Source of the DNA: Salisediminibacterium beveridgei
GTDB taxonomy: Bacteria > Bacillota > Bacilli > Bacillales > Salisediminibacteriaceae
DNA: 64,000 nt
NCBI RefSeq assembly: GCF_001721685.1
Contig: NZ_CP012502.1
Location: forward strand, 1-64,000
Direction of reading: 5' to 3'
Part shown: positions 27,942-37,230 of the stretch, one piece after another
Layout: each line of letters begins with the position of its first letter
Numbering within the stretch: the first letter of the stretch is position 1
Notes under the pieces: model-generated
Told to the model about the DNA's origin: nothing
The model's input: the letters and a program-made list of their open reading frames with translations, nothing else
Database searches by the model: none
Position numbers and translations under genes: made by a program

Positions 27942-28352
27942 ATGGAACAGATACGAAAGAGACGTAAAATAATCACCACTTTACTGGCGAGTGTTCTTTT
28001 GTTGTTGATCATCCCGTTTGTTTTTCTCAAAGGGGACAATCATAGTGATGCACATGACATCGAAGAGATCTATCATGTTTACTTTGAAGGTGAGCGGTTG
28101 GGAACGGTTCAAAATCGAGACACCGTCATCAACTATATTGAAAATAAGCAAGCAGACGGAGAAAAAGTGTTTGATCATCGTCTGAAGGATATGCTCGAGT
28201 TCATTCCTGAGCTTGTATTTGATGTGAGGGATTCGGACGAAGAGGTCCTGGCTGCTCTTAAAGAAACGCTTGAGATCAAAGTGAAAAGTTACCAGCTTGC
28301 GATCGACCAGGAAACGATCGGCTCGGTAGCAAATGAGATGCCGGGGAAATGA
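27942..28352 (+). pseudogene. Truncated N-terminal relic of a membrane-anchored M23/G5-type cell-wall peptidase
   Basis: The frame encodes about 136 residues: a basic start (MEQIRKRRK), one membrane anchor (LLASVLLLLIIPFVFL), then IYHVYFEGERLGTVQNRDTVINYIE and FIPELVFDVRDSDEEVLAALKETLEIKVKSYQLAID. This resembles the N-terminal region of the large LysM/G5/peptidase M23 proteins that precede walR in many alkaliphilic Bacillaceae. The catalytic part is missing: the frame stops after NEMPGK, at a tandem copy of CCGGGGAAAT (28341 and 28361). ATG 27942 is preferred over 27918 because AGGGGAGA lies at a suitable distance. The family assignment is from memory and moderate; it could be a stand-alone small protein. 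Confidence 0.55.
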
Positions 28353-28491
28353 AATTATTTCCGGGGAAATAATTCACGAAACAACGAAACATCGCGTGAT
28401 GAAGAAATGATCCGATCAGCTTCATGATGAGCAGGGGATTTCATTGATCCAACATCCGATAAGTTCGATTCCATAACCATCTCAGATGCGA

Positions 28492-28517
28492 CCCTTCCTG
28501 CGTGCAGGGAGGGTTTT
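28492..28517 (+). terminator. Terminator upstream of walR
   Basis: CCCTTCCTGC pairs with GCAGGGAGGG (28504-28513) over a two-base turn with one G-U, followed by TTTT. It isolates the wal operon from the relic. The remainder of 28353-28703 has a walR leader in which I see TAGAAT near 28665 but no good -35. Confidence 0.8.
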
Positions 28518-28703
28518 CTGTTTGATTCATTAGCATTGAACGCGTCTGAAGAATAAGCGGATCGAGGTGTTTCAAGGCAAAACCGCTGTTAATACGCAGT
28601 TTTTTCGAAACATGACATGCTATGAGAAGGATATACACTTCGGAGCATCTCTGAGTGTGATAGAATATACTAAGAATAAGTCTATGTAAGGGAGTGGCGT
28701 AAC

Positions 28704-29420
28704 ATGGATAAACAATTGATACTGGTTGTAGATGATGAAAAACCGATTGCAGATATCATAAAATTCGGTCTGGAAAAAGAGGGCTTTGAAGTGATTGTGG
28801 CTTATGACGGAAATGAAGCCGTTGAAAAGGCTAAAAAATATGTGCCGACACTGATTCTGTTGGATATTATGCTGCCGTACCTCGACGGTATGGAAGTCTG
28901 CCGTGAAGTACGTAAAGAACACGATATGCCGATCATCATGCTCACAGCAAAAGATTCGGAAATCGACAAAGTGTTGGGACTGGAACTCGGGGCGGATGAT
29001 TATGTGACGAAGCCGTTCAGTACGCGTGAATTGATTGCACGGGTCAAGGCGAATCTTCGGAGAAATCAGCGACCCGCAGAAGACGCAGCCAATGCCAGCG
29101 GCACAAAAAATATCGATGTTGGGGCGTTGTCAATCCAACCGGACGCGTATCTTGTCACGAAGCGGGGAGACCCGATTGAGTTGACCCATCGGGAATTTGA
29201 ATTGATCCACTATCTTGCGAGACACATTGGTCAGGTGATGACACGTGAACATTTGCTTCAGGCTGTCTGGGGCTACGACTACTTCGGTGATGTAAGAACC
29301 GTGGATGTGACTGTTCGTCGTCTGAGGGAGAAGGTGGAAGACAATCCGTCAAGTCCGATATGGATTGTTACCCGAAGAGGGGTCGGCTACTATTTCAAAA
29401 CCCCTGATCTGGAGAACTGA
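28704..29420 (+). CDS. walR: Essential response regulator WalR (YycF)
   Basis: An OmpR-type regulator of 238 residues controlling cell-wall hydrolases. The receiver domain has the acidic pocket DDEKP, the phospho-acceptor Asp in [13 protein letters not shown] (about residue 53), Thr in IMLTAKD and Lys in VTKPFS. The C-terminal winged helix has [27 protein letters not shown] and the recognition part [16 protein letters not shown]. It starts the walRKHIJ operon, and walK follows after three bases. Confidence 0.97.
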   Translation: MDKQLILVVDDEKPIADIIKFGLEKEGFEVIVAYDGNEAVEKAKKYVPTLILLDIMLPYLDGMEVCREVRKEHDMPIIMLTAKDSEIDKVLGLELGADDYVTKPFSTRELIARVKANLRRNQRPAEDAANASGTKNIDVGALSIQPDAYLVTKRGDPIELTHREFELIHYLARHIGQVMTREHLLQAVWGYDYFGDVRTVDVTVRRLREKVEDNPSSPIWIVTRRGVGYYFKTPDLEN

Positions 29421-29423
29421 CCT

Positions 29424-31250
29424 ATGGCTTCAATGCGTTTTTTTAAGTCGATTCACGTTAAAATAGTGACGATTTATGTATTGCTGATATTGATAGCCAT
29501 GCAGGTCATCGGTGTTTATTTTACCCAGCAGTTGGAAGATCAACTGGTAGAGAACTTCTATGAAACCTTAGATGAGCGGGCGAATCTTCTGGCATATAAT
29601 GTGCAGCAGGAAATCGACCGGGATGAAGAAGAGGCGGACCGGTCACTTCGTGTCCGAACCGATAGTGTACTTGGTGAACTCTTCAATATGGAAAACGCCC
29701 AGGCCAGAGTGGTTGATCAATTCAGTAATGTCATTACGGTCACAAATCCGGATGAGGACATATACATCGGCCAGCGAAGTACGAATTTCCGGATCATCAG
29801 AGCACTTGGCGGCTCTACGGAAGAAGCCGTGCTTCGAAATGAAACAACCGGTGACAGGACCAGGGTACTTGCTGTTCCTGTTGAAACAGAAGAGAACCAG
29901 GTTGTAGGTGCTATTTATATTGAGGCATCCATGGAAGAAATTTATGAGCAAATGGCGCAGACAAATCAAATTCTCCTCACAGGTACGATGATCTCACTGG
30001 TGTTAACTGCAGCACTGGGGGTTTTCCTGTCAAGAACGATTACGCGCCCGATTGTCGAAATGAGAAGACAGGCAGATTTCCTCGGTAAAGGTGATTTTTC
30101 CCAGAATGTTGAAGTCTATGGTGACGATGAAATTGGTCAGTTGTCTGCCACATTTAACGAATTAACCAATAAATTAGAGGATGCGCACGCAACAACGGAA
30201 GGGGAGCGGCGTAAACTCAGTTCTGTACTGACACATATGACGGATGGTGTTATCGCAACGGATCGCGAAGGACAGATCATTCTCATGAACCGTCGGGCGG
30301 AAGAACTGTTAGGGTATTCACAAGAAGATACCATTGGTTATGATCTTGTCGGGATGCTTAATCTCTCACATTTCATGAAACTGTCAGACTTGTACCAGAT
30401 GATTGATCCGATCCTGCTTGATTTTGAACATCAGGAAGAAGAGTTGATTCTTGAAGCAAATTTCTCGGTCATTGAGAAGGAAAACGGGAAGAAAAACGGT
30501 TTGATTGCCGTTCTCCATGATGTCACCGAACAGGAACGGATTGAGGGAGAGCGCAGGGAATTTGTTGCAAACGTATCACATGAACTGAGGACGCCATTAA
30601 CGTCCATGAAGAGTTATCTCGAAGCCCTGCTTGACGGCGCGTTAAACGATCCGGATATAGCGCCTCAGTTTCTGCAGGTGACATCGAACGAAACGGACCG
30701 GATGATCCGCCTGGTCAATGATTTATTGCAATTGTCGAAAATGGACGCCCGGGATGATCACATTGTGATGTCAGAAGTGAATCTGATCAATCTGATGCAT
30801 CATGTCATCGACCGGTTTGAAATGTCGAACAAACAGGAAAATATTCAATTTAAACGTAAGCTGCCGGACGAGATCATCTCGATTACAGGGGATCGGGATA
30901 AACTGGTTCAACTGATGGATAATATGATTTCCAATGCTGTGAAATACTCTCCCGAGGGAGGCGTGATTACAGTCGCCCTGAAGAAAGAAAAACAGCGGGT
31001 GATCATCAGTGTGAAAGATGAAGGTGTTGGTATTCCGAAAGAAAATCTTCCGCATGTTTTCGACCGCTTTTATCGGGTGGATAAAGCCCGTTCAAGAAGT
31101 TTGGGCGGCACAGGCCTCGGCCTGGCGATTGCCAAAGAAATTGTGGAAATACACGGCGGCAGTATTTGGGTGTCGAGTGACTGGGGGAAAGGAACCACCT
31201 TCTGGTTCAGCCTGCCAGTGAACGGTGAGGTGGTGAATACACATGATTGA
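29424..31250 (+). CDS. walK: Sensor histidine kinase WalK (YycG)
   Basis: The 608-residue partner of WalR. Domains in order are a first membrane helix (IVTIYVLLILIAMQVIGVYF), an extracytoplasmic sensor domain, a second helix near residues 183-203, HAMP (SRTITRPIVEMRRQADFLGKGDFS), PAS with a cytoplasmic sensor role, HisKA with the phospho-acceptor His in FVANVSHELRTPLTSMKSYLEALLDGA, and HATPase (N-box DNMISNAVKYS, G1 DEGVGIP, G2 GGTGLGLAI). It overlaps walH by eight bases. Confidence 0.97.
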   Translation: MASMRFFKSIHVKIVTIYVLLILIAMQVIGVYFTQQLEDQLVENFYETLDERANLLAYNVQQEIDRDEEEADRSLRVRTDSVLGELFNMENAQARVVDQFSNVITVTNPDEDIYIGQRSTNFRIIRALGGSTEEAVLRNETTGDRTRVLAVPVETEENQVVGAIYIEASMEEIYEQMAQTNQILLTGTMISLVLTAALGVFLSRTITRPIVEMRRQADFLGKGDFSQNVEVYGDDEIGQLSATFNELTNKLEDAHATTEGERRKLSSVLTHMTDGVIATDREGQIILMNRRAEELLGYSQEDTIGYDLVGMLNLSHFMKLSDLYQMIDPILLDFEHQEEELILEANFSVIEKENGKKNGLIAVLHDVTEQERIEGERREFVANVSHELRTPLTSMKSYLEALLDGALNDPDIAPQFLQVTSNETDRMIRLVNDLLQLSKMDARDDHIVMSEVNLINLMHHVIDRFEMSNKQENIQFKRKLPDEIISITGDRDKLVQLMDNMISNAVKYSPEGGVITVALKKEKQRVIISVKDEGVGIPKENLPHVFDRFYRVDKARSRSLGGTGLGLAIAKEIVEIHGGSIWVSSDWGKGTTFWFSLPVNGEVVNTHD

Positions 31251-32604
31251 ATGGATGAAAACAACCCTGTTGTTTACGATGATTTTGACCAGTATCGTGT
31301 TAACCTGGTTTCTTTGGACCTATCAGCCGGAGTACGAAACGTTGGACGATCCTGGCACATCCTATATTGAAATTGATGATATTGGTGAGTCTAAAAGTCT
31401 CTATGAAGTGATTTTCCCAAGAGAGATTATTGCCCACGACAGAGATGAAGTGGAATACCTTATCCCGGGTGATGCCTTTTATGAAGATATACTCCAGGAG
31501 GTGCTGGATACAGAATTCAACTACCTAACAGAACGTTCAGAAAGTTTTGCGCCGCATATGGATCACCGTTTCACCGGCTTGGAATTTGTCTTTAATGAGG
31601 CACTGCCGATGGAGATTGTTTACGACATCCTCGATTTTGAAGATGAGAACCTGCCATTTGAAAACCTCGACCGGCTGAGAATTGTGGATAATCCCTCGGC
31701 AATTGGTCAAGATGTTGTGGCTCAATTCATTGATATGGAAGCTGAAGCGGTGTATGAATCGGATATTGATATGAGTATCGGTCTGTTGGAAGAGTTGTTG
31801 ACTGAAGGGAACGAAGATCAGCGGATTGAAGCAGAGCGGTATGTGTTCGGGAATCAGGATCATCGTGCATTTCAAGTGGTGCGTTACCTGCCTGTTGAAC
31901 GGTTTGGCATGCAGCGATTCACCTATGAAACGATCGATCTTTCCACGCAATCATTTCGGCAGGTGCTTTTTTCAGACCCTGAGTTCGTGAAGAACTACTA
32001 TCAGGGAGACGACTACCAATCGTATACGGACGGTAACCGGATGATGAATATCCTTGATGAAGGCATGGTGCTGGAATTTATACAGCCGGAGAGTTTTGAA
32101 CGACGAACAGAATCCCAATCACCGGTGCTTGAAGATGCGTTGCAATATGTAAATGGTCATGCTGGCTGGACGGGTGATTATTTCTGGGATCATACAAATG
32201 AAGGTGATGAATACCAGGAATCGGTTTTCCGCATGCATATGAACCACCTCCCGGTTCTCTCAGGCAATGTGCCGACAGACGATCATTTCAGTATCAGTGT
32301 CCGCCGATCCGGAACACAAATCACAAAGTACAAGCGGCCATTGTTTCAATTGACTGAAGAACCGTTTGAGATGGATACGGCAGCCCAATTGCAGGGAGCA
32401 GACCAGCTGTTTGATCAAATTGAAGATTATGAACCATACGATTTGAGAGATGTTACCGATGTCCGGGTCGGTTACCATATGACACGACACCGCTCATTTG
32501 CAGTTTTCGAACCGGTCTGGTATGCCAATGTCGGTAGCCGGTGGATCGAACTCGAGAACCTGACGCCGAACCCGAATGGAGGAACGACCATTGGATTGGA
32601 GTAA
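31243..32604 (+). CDS. walH: WalRK regulatory protein WalH (YycH)
   Basis: A 453-residue protein with one N-terminal membrane helix (LLFTMILTSIVLTWFLWTY) and a large, very acidic extracytoplasmic part. WalH and WalI associate with WalK in the membrane and modulate its kinase activity in Bacillus. Identification rests mainly on operon position and architecture. The markedly acidic sequence suits a saline or alkaline outside environment. Confidence 0.93.
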   Translation: MIEWMKTTLLFTMILTSIVLTWFLWTYQPEYETLDDPGTSYIEIDDIGESKSLYEVIFPREIIAHDRDEVEYLIPGDAFYEDILQEVLDTEFNYLTERSESFAPHMDHRFTGLEFVFNEALPMEIVYDILDFEDENLPFENLDRLRIVDNPSAIGQDVVAQFIDMEAEAVYESDIDMSIGLLEELLTEGNEDQRIEAERYVFGNQDHRAFQVVRYLPVERFGMQRFTYETIDLSTQSFRQVLFSDPEFVKNYYQGDDYQSYTDGNRMMNILDEGMVLEFIQPESFERRTESQSPVLEDALQYVNGHAGWTGDYFWDHTNEGDEYQESVFRMHMNHLPVLSGNVPTDDHFSISVRRSGTQITKYKRPLFQLTEEPFEMDTAAQLQGADQLFDQIEDYEPYDLRDVTDVRVGYHMTRHRSFAVFEPVWYANVGSRWIELENLTPNPNGGTTIGLE

Positions 32605-33382
32605 AACGAAAACCATCTTCATCATTACTTTTCTCATGCTGAATATTTTTCTCGGCACGCAGCTTTACTCCAAAGTGACTGGAAGTCATATGGGTATTCT
32701 TAGTGAAGAAACACTGCCGGAACGTCTCGAATCGAATCGGATTGAGGTACAGTTGGATGAGCCCGAAGCAGCAGTGGAAGCGAGTCCAATTACGGTAACG
32801 CCGCGTATTATGGTGGGCGCCATGAATTCAGGTGAACTGATCCGGCAGAATGCTGAATTGGTGGATGACTTAACGCTCTATTCTGAGCTGGATTCACCTT
32901 ATAAACTCGTTGATGCAAATTTAACGGCGAGTGTGAATGCTTTTTTGCAGCAATATGTATTTCAGGGAGATCGTTATGCCATTGCGACCTATTATGAAGA
33001 AGATCAGAAGATAGGGCTCCTTCAGACGCACGAAGGAAGGAAAATCGACCAGTACGAAGAGACCAACTATCATCTGATTTTGCATGTGAATGATGATTTT
33101 GCTGTGGAAGCTTATGAACAGTCAGCGTTAAATGTGAGTGATCAAGGACGTATGCAGGAATTGTTAACGCCGATGAAGGTGATTGAGCGGCTGATGAATG
33201 AGCATCAGATCCGTGTCAATACAGTGATAGAGGAAGCGGAACTGGGTTATTACAGCTCTCTTCAGGTGGAAGAAGCAGACTTTCAAGTGTATGTGCCTGT
33301 ATGGCGTATCCTTGCAGATGATCAATATTTTTATGTGGATGCACAAAAAGGTGAGATACAAAAGATTCAACCGTTGGAGTGA
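32591..33382 (+). CDS. walI: WalRK regulatory protein WalI (YycI)
   Basis: A 263-residue single-pass protein ([21 protein letters not shown] at the N-terminus). The start is assigned to TTG at 32591, because GGAGG lies eight bases upstream and [10 protein letters not shown] is the conserved opening. The frame opens earlier at an ATG at 32576, but that would lie on the ribosome-binding site itself. It overlaps walH by 14 bases. It acts with WalH on WalK. Confidence 0.92.
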   Translation: MDWSKTKTIFIITFLMLNIFLGTQLYSKVTGSHMGILSEETLPERLESNRIEVQLDEPEAAVEASPITVTPRIMVGAMNSGELIRQNAELVDDLTLYSELDSPYKLVDANLTASVNAFLQQYVFQGDRYAIATYYEEDQKIGLLQTHEGRKIDQYEETNYHLILHVNDDFAVEAYEQSALNVSDQGRMQELLTPMKVIERLMNEHQIRVNTVIEEAELGYYSSLQVEEADFQVYVPVWRILADDQYFYVDAQKGEIQKIQPLE

Positions 33383-33390
33383 TGGGACAA

Positions 33391-34185
33391 ATGAGTCTAC
33401 AATTCAGTGTACTGGCAAGTGGCAGCACAGGAAACGCAATCTATGTCGAAACCAAGGGACAGCGTCTTTTGATAGACGCTGGACTGAGTGGCAAGAAAAT
33501 CGAAGCAGCGATGACCCGTATCGGTCGAAGTCTGAGTGATGTGGATGCGATGCTCATCAGTCATGAACATAGTGATCATATAAAGGGTGCCGGTATCCTT
33601 GCAAGGCGTTATGAACTGCCGATCTATGCCAATGAAAAAACCTGGCGTGCGATGGATGGCATGTTAGGAAAAATAGCACCGGCTCAGAAGTTTCATTTTA
33701 AGAAAGACAATCTTGTCACTTTCGGTGATCTGGATGTAGAATCTTTTGGCGTGAGTCATGATGCAGCAGACCCGATGTTCTTCTCTTTTATGCAAAATGG
33801 TCGGAAGTTGACCATTTTGACTGATACAGGTTACGTCAGTGACCGCATGGCAGGGATGGCCCGCTCGTCTCACACGCTGATTTTTGAAGCGAATCACGAT
33901 ACGGAAATGCTACGGATCGGTCGGTATCCCTGGAGTGTGAAACGCCGGATTCTCGGAGATGAGGGACATGTATCCAATGTGGATGCGGGAGTGGCGTTGA
34001 ATGATATTATTCGGGACGTGAAGACGGATGTTTACCTTGCCCACTTAAGTCTTGATAATAATATGAAGGATCTGGCCCGTATGACGGTAGAACAGACATT
34101 GCAGCAATATGACCGCCCAGTGGGAGATACGATCCGCCTTTTCGATACGGACCCTTATCAGCCGACACCTTTGAAAATGGTTTAA
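33391..34185 (+). CDS. walJ: MBL-fold nuclease-like protein WalJ (YycJ)
   Basis: A metallo-beta-lactamase-fold protein of 264 residues with the metal ligands [11 protein letters not shown] (HxHxDH, about residues 58-63), further His in VSHDAAD, Asp in LTDTGYVSD and His in LAHLSLDNN. WalJ/YycJ is reported to be a 5'-exonuclease-like mismatch-repair factor in some species. ATG 33391 begins [16 protein letters not shown], as in homologues; GTG and ATG alternatives at 33379 and 33382 are too near the GGAG site. It is last in the operon. Confidence 0.94.
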   Translation: MSLQFSVLASGSTGNAIYVETKGQRLLIDAGLSGKKIEAAMTRIGRSLSDVDAMLISHEHSDHIKGAGILARRYELPIYANEKTWRAMDGMLGKIAPAQKFHFKKDNLVTFGDLDVESFGVSHDAADPMFFSFMQNGRKLTILTDTGYVSDRMAGMARSSHTLIFEANHDTEMLRIGRYPWSVKRRILGDEGHVSNVDAGVALNDIIRDVKTDVYLAHLSLDNNMKDLARMTVEQTLQQYDRPVGDTIRLFDTDPYQPTPLKMV

Positions 34186-34260
34186 CAAGGCGGATTATGG
34201 GAAAATAGTGAAGTAAGAAGTAAAATTGTTGATGCTGACGTTCTTTAATAGACGATGACG

Positions 34261-34299
34261 ATCCTCCCACAGTAAAATAGCTGTATGGAGGATTTTTTA
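34261..34299 (+). terminator. Terminator of the wal operon
   Basis: ATCCTCC (34261-34267) pairs with GGAGGAT (34287-34293), with an inner CACAG/CTGT pairing and six T residues. Confidence 0.88.
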
Positions 34300-34331
34300 G
34301 TCCCTGTGGAAAGATAAAGGAGGCGTTACGA

Positions 34332-35579
34332 ATGGGCTATTATGATAATCATGTGACACGCCCTGAAACGAGACAGTCGAGAGGCAGGTCCAAAGGAAGC
34401 AAAACAGCGATTTCAGGGTTTCTCGGGGCTGTCCTCGGAGCAGTAGTGATTCTTTTCAGTCTGCCTTATATAGCGGACAATGGCTGGCTCCCATTCGGCT
34501 TGACGGGAGCAGATGAAGAAATCCTGCAAGAAAGTGATGATGGGGAGGGTCTGTCGCCTGAAGATATTGAAGAGACCTCGTCAATCCAGCTTGAGACGAC
34601 ATCCGAAGTCATCGAGGCAGTGAATCAGGTATCCGATGCAGTTGTAGGTGTCGTGAACATGCAGGAAAATACCGGCTTTATGAGCCCCGGCGGTGAAGGT
34701 ACCGGTTCAGGAGTCGTTTATAAAGTCACCGATGAATTCGCATATATTGTCACCAATCAGCATGTCATTGAAGGAGCATCTGCAGGTCAAAGTGATATTG
34801 ATGTGACCTTATCCGACGGCGCACGTGTGGAGGCGGAGCTCGTAGGCGAAGATATCTTGACCGACTTGGCCGTCTTGACAATTGGTGCTGACAAAGTGGA
34901 TACGGTGGCCAACTTTGGTGATTCAGATCAACTTCAGGCAGGTGAACCGGCCATTGCCATTGGGAATCCGTTATCTTTTGAAGGAACAGTCACACTTGGT
35001 ATCATCAGTGCGGTTGACCGCAGTTTGCCGGTGGATCTGACAGGAAACGGGCAGACCGACTGGAACGCAGAAGTCCTTCAAACGGACGCGGCAATTAACC
35101 CAGGAAACAGCGGGGGGGCGCTTTTGAACATCCAGGGCGAAGTCATCGGAATCAATTCCATGAAGATCGCACAAAATGCTGTGGAAGGCATTGGCTTTGC
35201 GATTCCGACTTCAGTAGTTTTGCCGGTGATAGAGGATCTCGAAGAGCATGGTGAAGTGCAGCGCCCGCAAATGGGTATCGTACTCCGCTCATTACAGGAA
35301 ATTCCGAGCTCCTACTGGCAGGACACATTAGGACTTCCTGAAGACTTCGCAGGCGGTGTTTATATCGAAAACGTGGAACCTGGAAGCCCTGCAGACGAAG
35401 CGGGTTTACGCGAACGAGATGTGATCAAAATGCTGGATGATGAGGAGATAAAGGATGCCAATGATCTTCGCCGCTATCTATACACCGAGGTAGAAATCGG
35501 TGATACGATGAGCATCACGTATTTCCGTGATGGTGAAGAACAGACAACTGAGTTGATTTTGGAAGGACAGGTATTTTAA
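34332..35579 (+). CDS. htrA: HtrA-type serine protease (S1C family)
   Basis: A membrane-anchored quality-control protease of 415 residues. A basic N-terminus is followed by a helix (AISGFLGAVLGAVVILFSLPYI, residues ~27-49), an acidic linker (DEEILQESDDGEGLSPED), the trypsin-like domain with the triad His (IVTNQHVIEG), Asp (LTDLAVL) and Ser (NPGNSGGALLN), and one PDZ domain (GVYIENVEPGSPADEAGLRERDVI). Location directly after walJ is conserved in Bacillales. AAAGGAGG precedes the ATG. Confidence 0.95.
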   Translation: MGYYDNHVTRPETRQSRGRSKGSKTAISGFLGAVLGAVVILFSLPYIADNGWLPFGLTGADEEILQESDDGEGLSPEDIEETSSIQLETTSEVIEAVNQVSDAVVGVVNMQENTGFMSPGGEGTGSGVVYKVTDEFAYIVTNQHVIEGASAGQSDIDVTLSDGARVEAELVGEDILTDLAVLTIGADKVDTVANFGDSDQLQAGEPAIAIGNPLSFEGTVTLGIISAVDRSLPVDLTGNGQTDWNAEVLQTDAAINPGNSGGALLNIQGEVIGINSMKIAQNAVEGIGFAIPTSVVLPVIEDLEEHGEVQRPQMGIVLRSLQEIPSSYWQDTLGLPEDFAGGVYIENVEPGSPADEAGLRERDVIKMLDDEEIKDANDLRRYLYTEVEIGDTMSITYFRDGEEQTTELILEGQVF

Positions 35580-35604
35580 CGACATGTGAAATGGGGCAAC
35601 AGGC

Positions 35605-35640
35605 AACAGGCAGTGGACAGTCAGGTTCACTGCCTGTTTT
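35605..35640 (+). terminator. Terminator downstream of htrA
   Basis: AACAGGCAGTG pairs perfectly with CACTGCCTGTT (35628-35638), with T residues after. Confidence 0.88.
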
Positions 35641-35731
35641 ATGCGGTTTTCAGCGATTGTGGATAAGTGATTATGTTATGATGGGAAAAGACCGGAACGG
35701 TCCGGATGGCTATAGAGGAGGTATACGCAGT

Positions 35732-35911
35732 ATGATTACATATTGTTGCGAGGAACATATTGAAGAAGCTTTGGAAGAAACCCTTGAGGACGGCTGTTTA
35801 CCGCCTGATTTTCAAAACATTGTACCGGGAGCACATGGTGAAATCCGCTGTTTTATCTGTTTGAAGCAGGCCGTTTATAAGGTGGAACGACCGAAACAGA
35901 GCAGTGAATAA
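35732..35911 (+). CDS. CxxH/CxxC small protein
   Basis: A 59-residue protein with the two paired metal-binding-like motifs of this family: CCEEH near residue 5 and CFIC near residue 42. It is conserved between htrA and rlmH in Bacilli; function unknown. The ATG at 35732 has GAGGAGG upstream. An earlier in-frame start at 35591 would run through the htrA terminator and adds no conserved residues. Confidence 0.85.
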   Translation: MITYCCEEHIEEALEETLEDGCLPPDFQNIVPGAHGEIRCFICLKQAVYKVERPKQSSE

Positions 35912-35913
35912 AT

Positions 35914-36083
35914 TGTGGACAACCTGTGGGTAACATCGTCTTATCCACATGATTGTTCACAGGAGAAAGTATGCTCTTATTTTTACATATGTGAATATCC
36001 ACAGTGCAGAACATGTCGAATGCGGTAGCTAACGCATTAAAACGGCCATTGCTTGTGTATATGTGGATAACTTCTGTGGATAA
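35914..36083. promoter_or_regulatory. DnaA-box cluster upstream of rlmH
   Basis: Seven box-like 9-mers lie within 170 bases: TGTGGACAA (35914-35922), TGTGGGTAA (35925-35933), TTATCCACA (35941-35949), TTGTTCACA (35953-35961), ATATCCACA (35995-36003) and TGTGGATAA at 36062-36070 and 36075-36083. Three are perfect, and another perfect box lies at 35658-35666. It is about 31 kb from oriC. As I recall, B. subtilis also has such a cluster at yydA (rlmH). Confidence 0.8.
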
Positions 36084-36115
36084 ACTGAATAATTGAATGG
36101 AAAGTGGGGATAACT

Positions 36116-36595
36116 GTGCATATTCAAATCATTACGGTTGGAAAAATTAAAGATAAGTACTTAAAACTGGGGATTGAAGAGTTTACAAAACGCTTGAAGC
36201 CTTTTTGCAAACTTAAATTCGATGAATTGCCAGATGAGCAGGCATCCGATCAATTGAGCGACAAGGAAATCGAACAGGTAAAGAACCGAGAGGGTGAGAA
36301 GATTCTCGGGAAGGTGAAGGATCACTATCATGTGATTGCCCTGGCGATTGAAGGGGACATGTGGTCGTCAGAGAAACTGGCTAAAGAGCTCGATCAGCTG
36401 GCGACGTATGGGAAAAGTCAGCTTACGTTTATCATCGGTGGCTCCAACGGACTGAGTCAGGCGGTATATGACCGGGCCGATCAGCTGTTGTCGTTCTCGA
36501 AAATGACCTTTCCCCATCAGATGATGAAGCTGATATTACTTGAGCAGGTTTACCGGGCGTTTAAGATCCAAAAGGGCGAACCGTACCACAAATAA
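36116..36595 (+). CDS. rlmH: 23S rRNA (pseudouridine1915-N3)-methyltransferase RlmH
   Basis: A SPOUT-class methyltransferase that acts on assembled 70S ribosomes. The start at GTG 36116 gives [20 protein letters not shown] and 159 residues, the usual length. A GTG at 36104 would add four residues. The AdoMet-binding knot is seen in [20 protein letters not shown] and [22 protein letters not shown], ending GEPYHK. This is the last gene of the conserved origin block. Confidence 0.96.
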   Translation: MHIQIITVGKIKDKYLKLGIEEFTKRLKPFCKLKFDELPDEQASDQLSDKEIEQVKNREGEKILGKVKDHYHVIALAIEGDMWSSEKLAKELDQLATYGKSQLTFIIGGSNGLSQAVYDRADQLLSFSKMTFPHQMMKLILLEQVYRAFKIQKGEPYHK

Positions 36596-36640
36596 CCAGC
36601 CAAAACCGGCCGGACAATCAAACAGGGAAAGAGGGATAAT

Positions 36641-37033
36641 ATGATTTCCTTTTTGCTGACCTTGAAACGAATGGTGCAAGCCATGATCAGTGCATCAAAG
36701 GATAAGGAATTTCAGGTGCTGTTCTTTTTCACGTTTATCACGTTTCTGTCCGGCACGATTTTTTACAGTCAGGTGGAGGGACTCCGAATCATTGATGCTC
36801 TTTACTTCAGTGTGGTGACACTGACGACGGTGGGTTACGGGGACTTTACGCCGCAGACGGATTTCGGGAAGATGTTCACCATCATCTATACGCTCGCGGG
36901 GATTGGGATCATCGTTGGTTTCATCAATAAAATCGCCTCCAATACGAAGGCCCCGAAAGCAATACGTAAATCCATGGGTAAAAGAAAACCGGCGGAACAC
37001 TCTGACAAAAACGACCAGAATCATCAGGACTGA
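36641..37033 (+). CDS. Two-helix potassium channel protein
   Basis: A 130-residue ion-channel-2 family protein with two membrane helices (VLFFFTFITFLSGTIFY and MFTIIYTLAGIGIIVGFI) around a pore loop with the full K+ selectivity filter TVGYGD (about residues 66-71). There is no RCK domain, only a basic cytoplasmic tail, so it resembles KcsA-like minimal channels. It starts 45 bases after rlmH, with AAAGAGGG upstream. Confidence 0.9.
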   Translation: MISFLLTLKRMVQAMISASKDKEFQVLFFFTFITFLSGTIFYSQVEGLRIIDALYFSVVTLTTVGYGDFTPQTDFGKMFTIIYTLAGIGIIVGFINKIASNTKAPKAIRKSMGKRKPAEHSDKNDQNHQD

Positions 37034-37146
37034 TTTTGTATGCAGCTCAGATAAACAAATATTATGGTTATTAACAAAACCAAGTGTATTTTCAAGGTGA
37101 TGAATTTGGACTCGGACAAGATCAGGTATACACAAGGAGGATTCAT

Positions 37147-37230
37147 TTGATTGATTCTTATGAAATTTTTATGAGATGATTCAACATCAGCGAGGAGCAG
37201 TTTATTAAATTTGGTATAGAGGAATCCATA
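37147..37230 (+). other. In-frame 5' extension of the next gene, interrupted by UGA
   Basis: A TTG at 37147 has AAGGAGG six bases upstream, the best ribosome-binding site nearby, and lies in the same frame as the 37231 gene. It reads MIDSYEIFMR, then TGA (37177-37179), then FNISEEQFIKFGIEES without a break into the annotated frame. The codons after the stop look coding. The likely meaning is a TGG-to-TGA nonsense change; UGA recoding or sequencing error are alternatives. Confidence 0.6.

Noticed and set aside
28341..28370. Tandem CCGGGGAAAT as an insertion-sequence end
   Set aside because: Only two short copies, with no inverted repeats or transposase remains.
37177..37179. Selenocysteine codon interpretation of the in-frame TGA
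   Set aside because: No Cys/Sec-type motif surrounds it and no convincing downstream stem-loop was seen; nonsense mutation is simpler.
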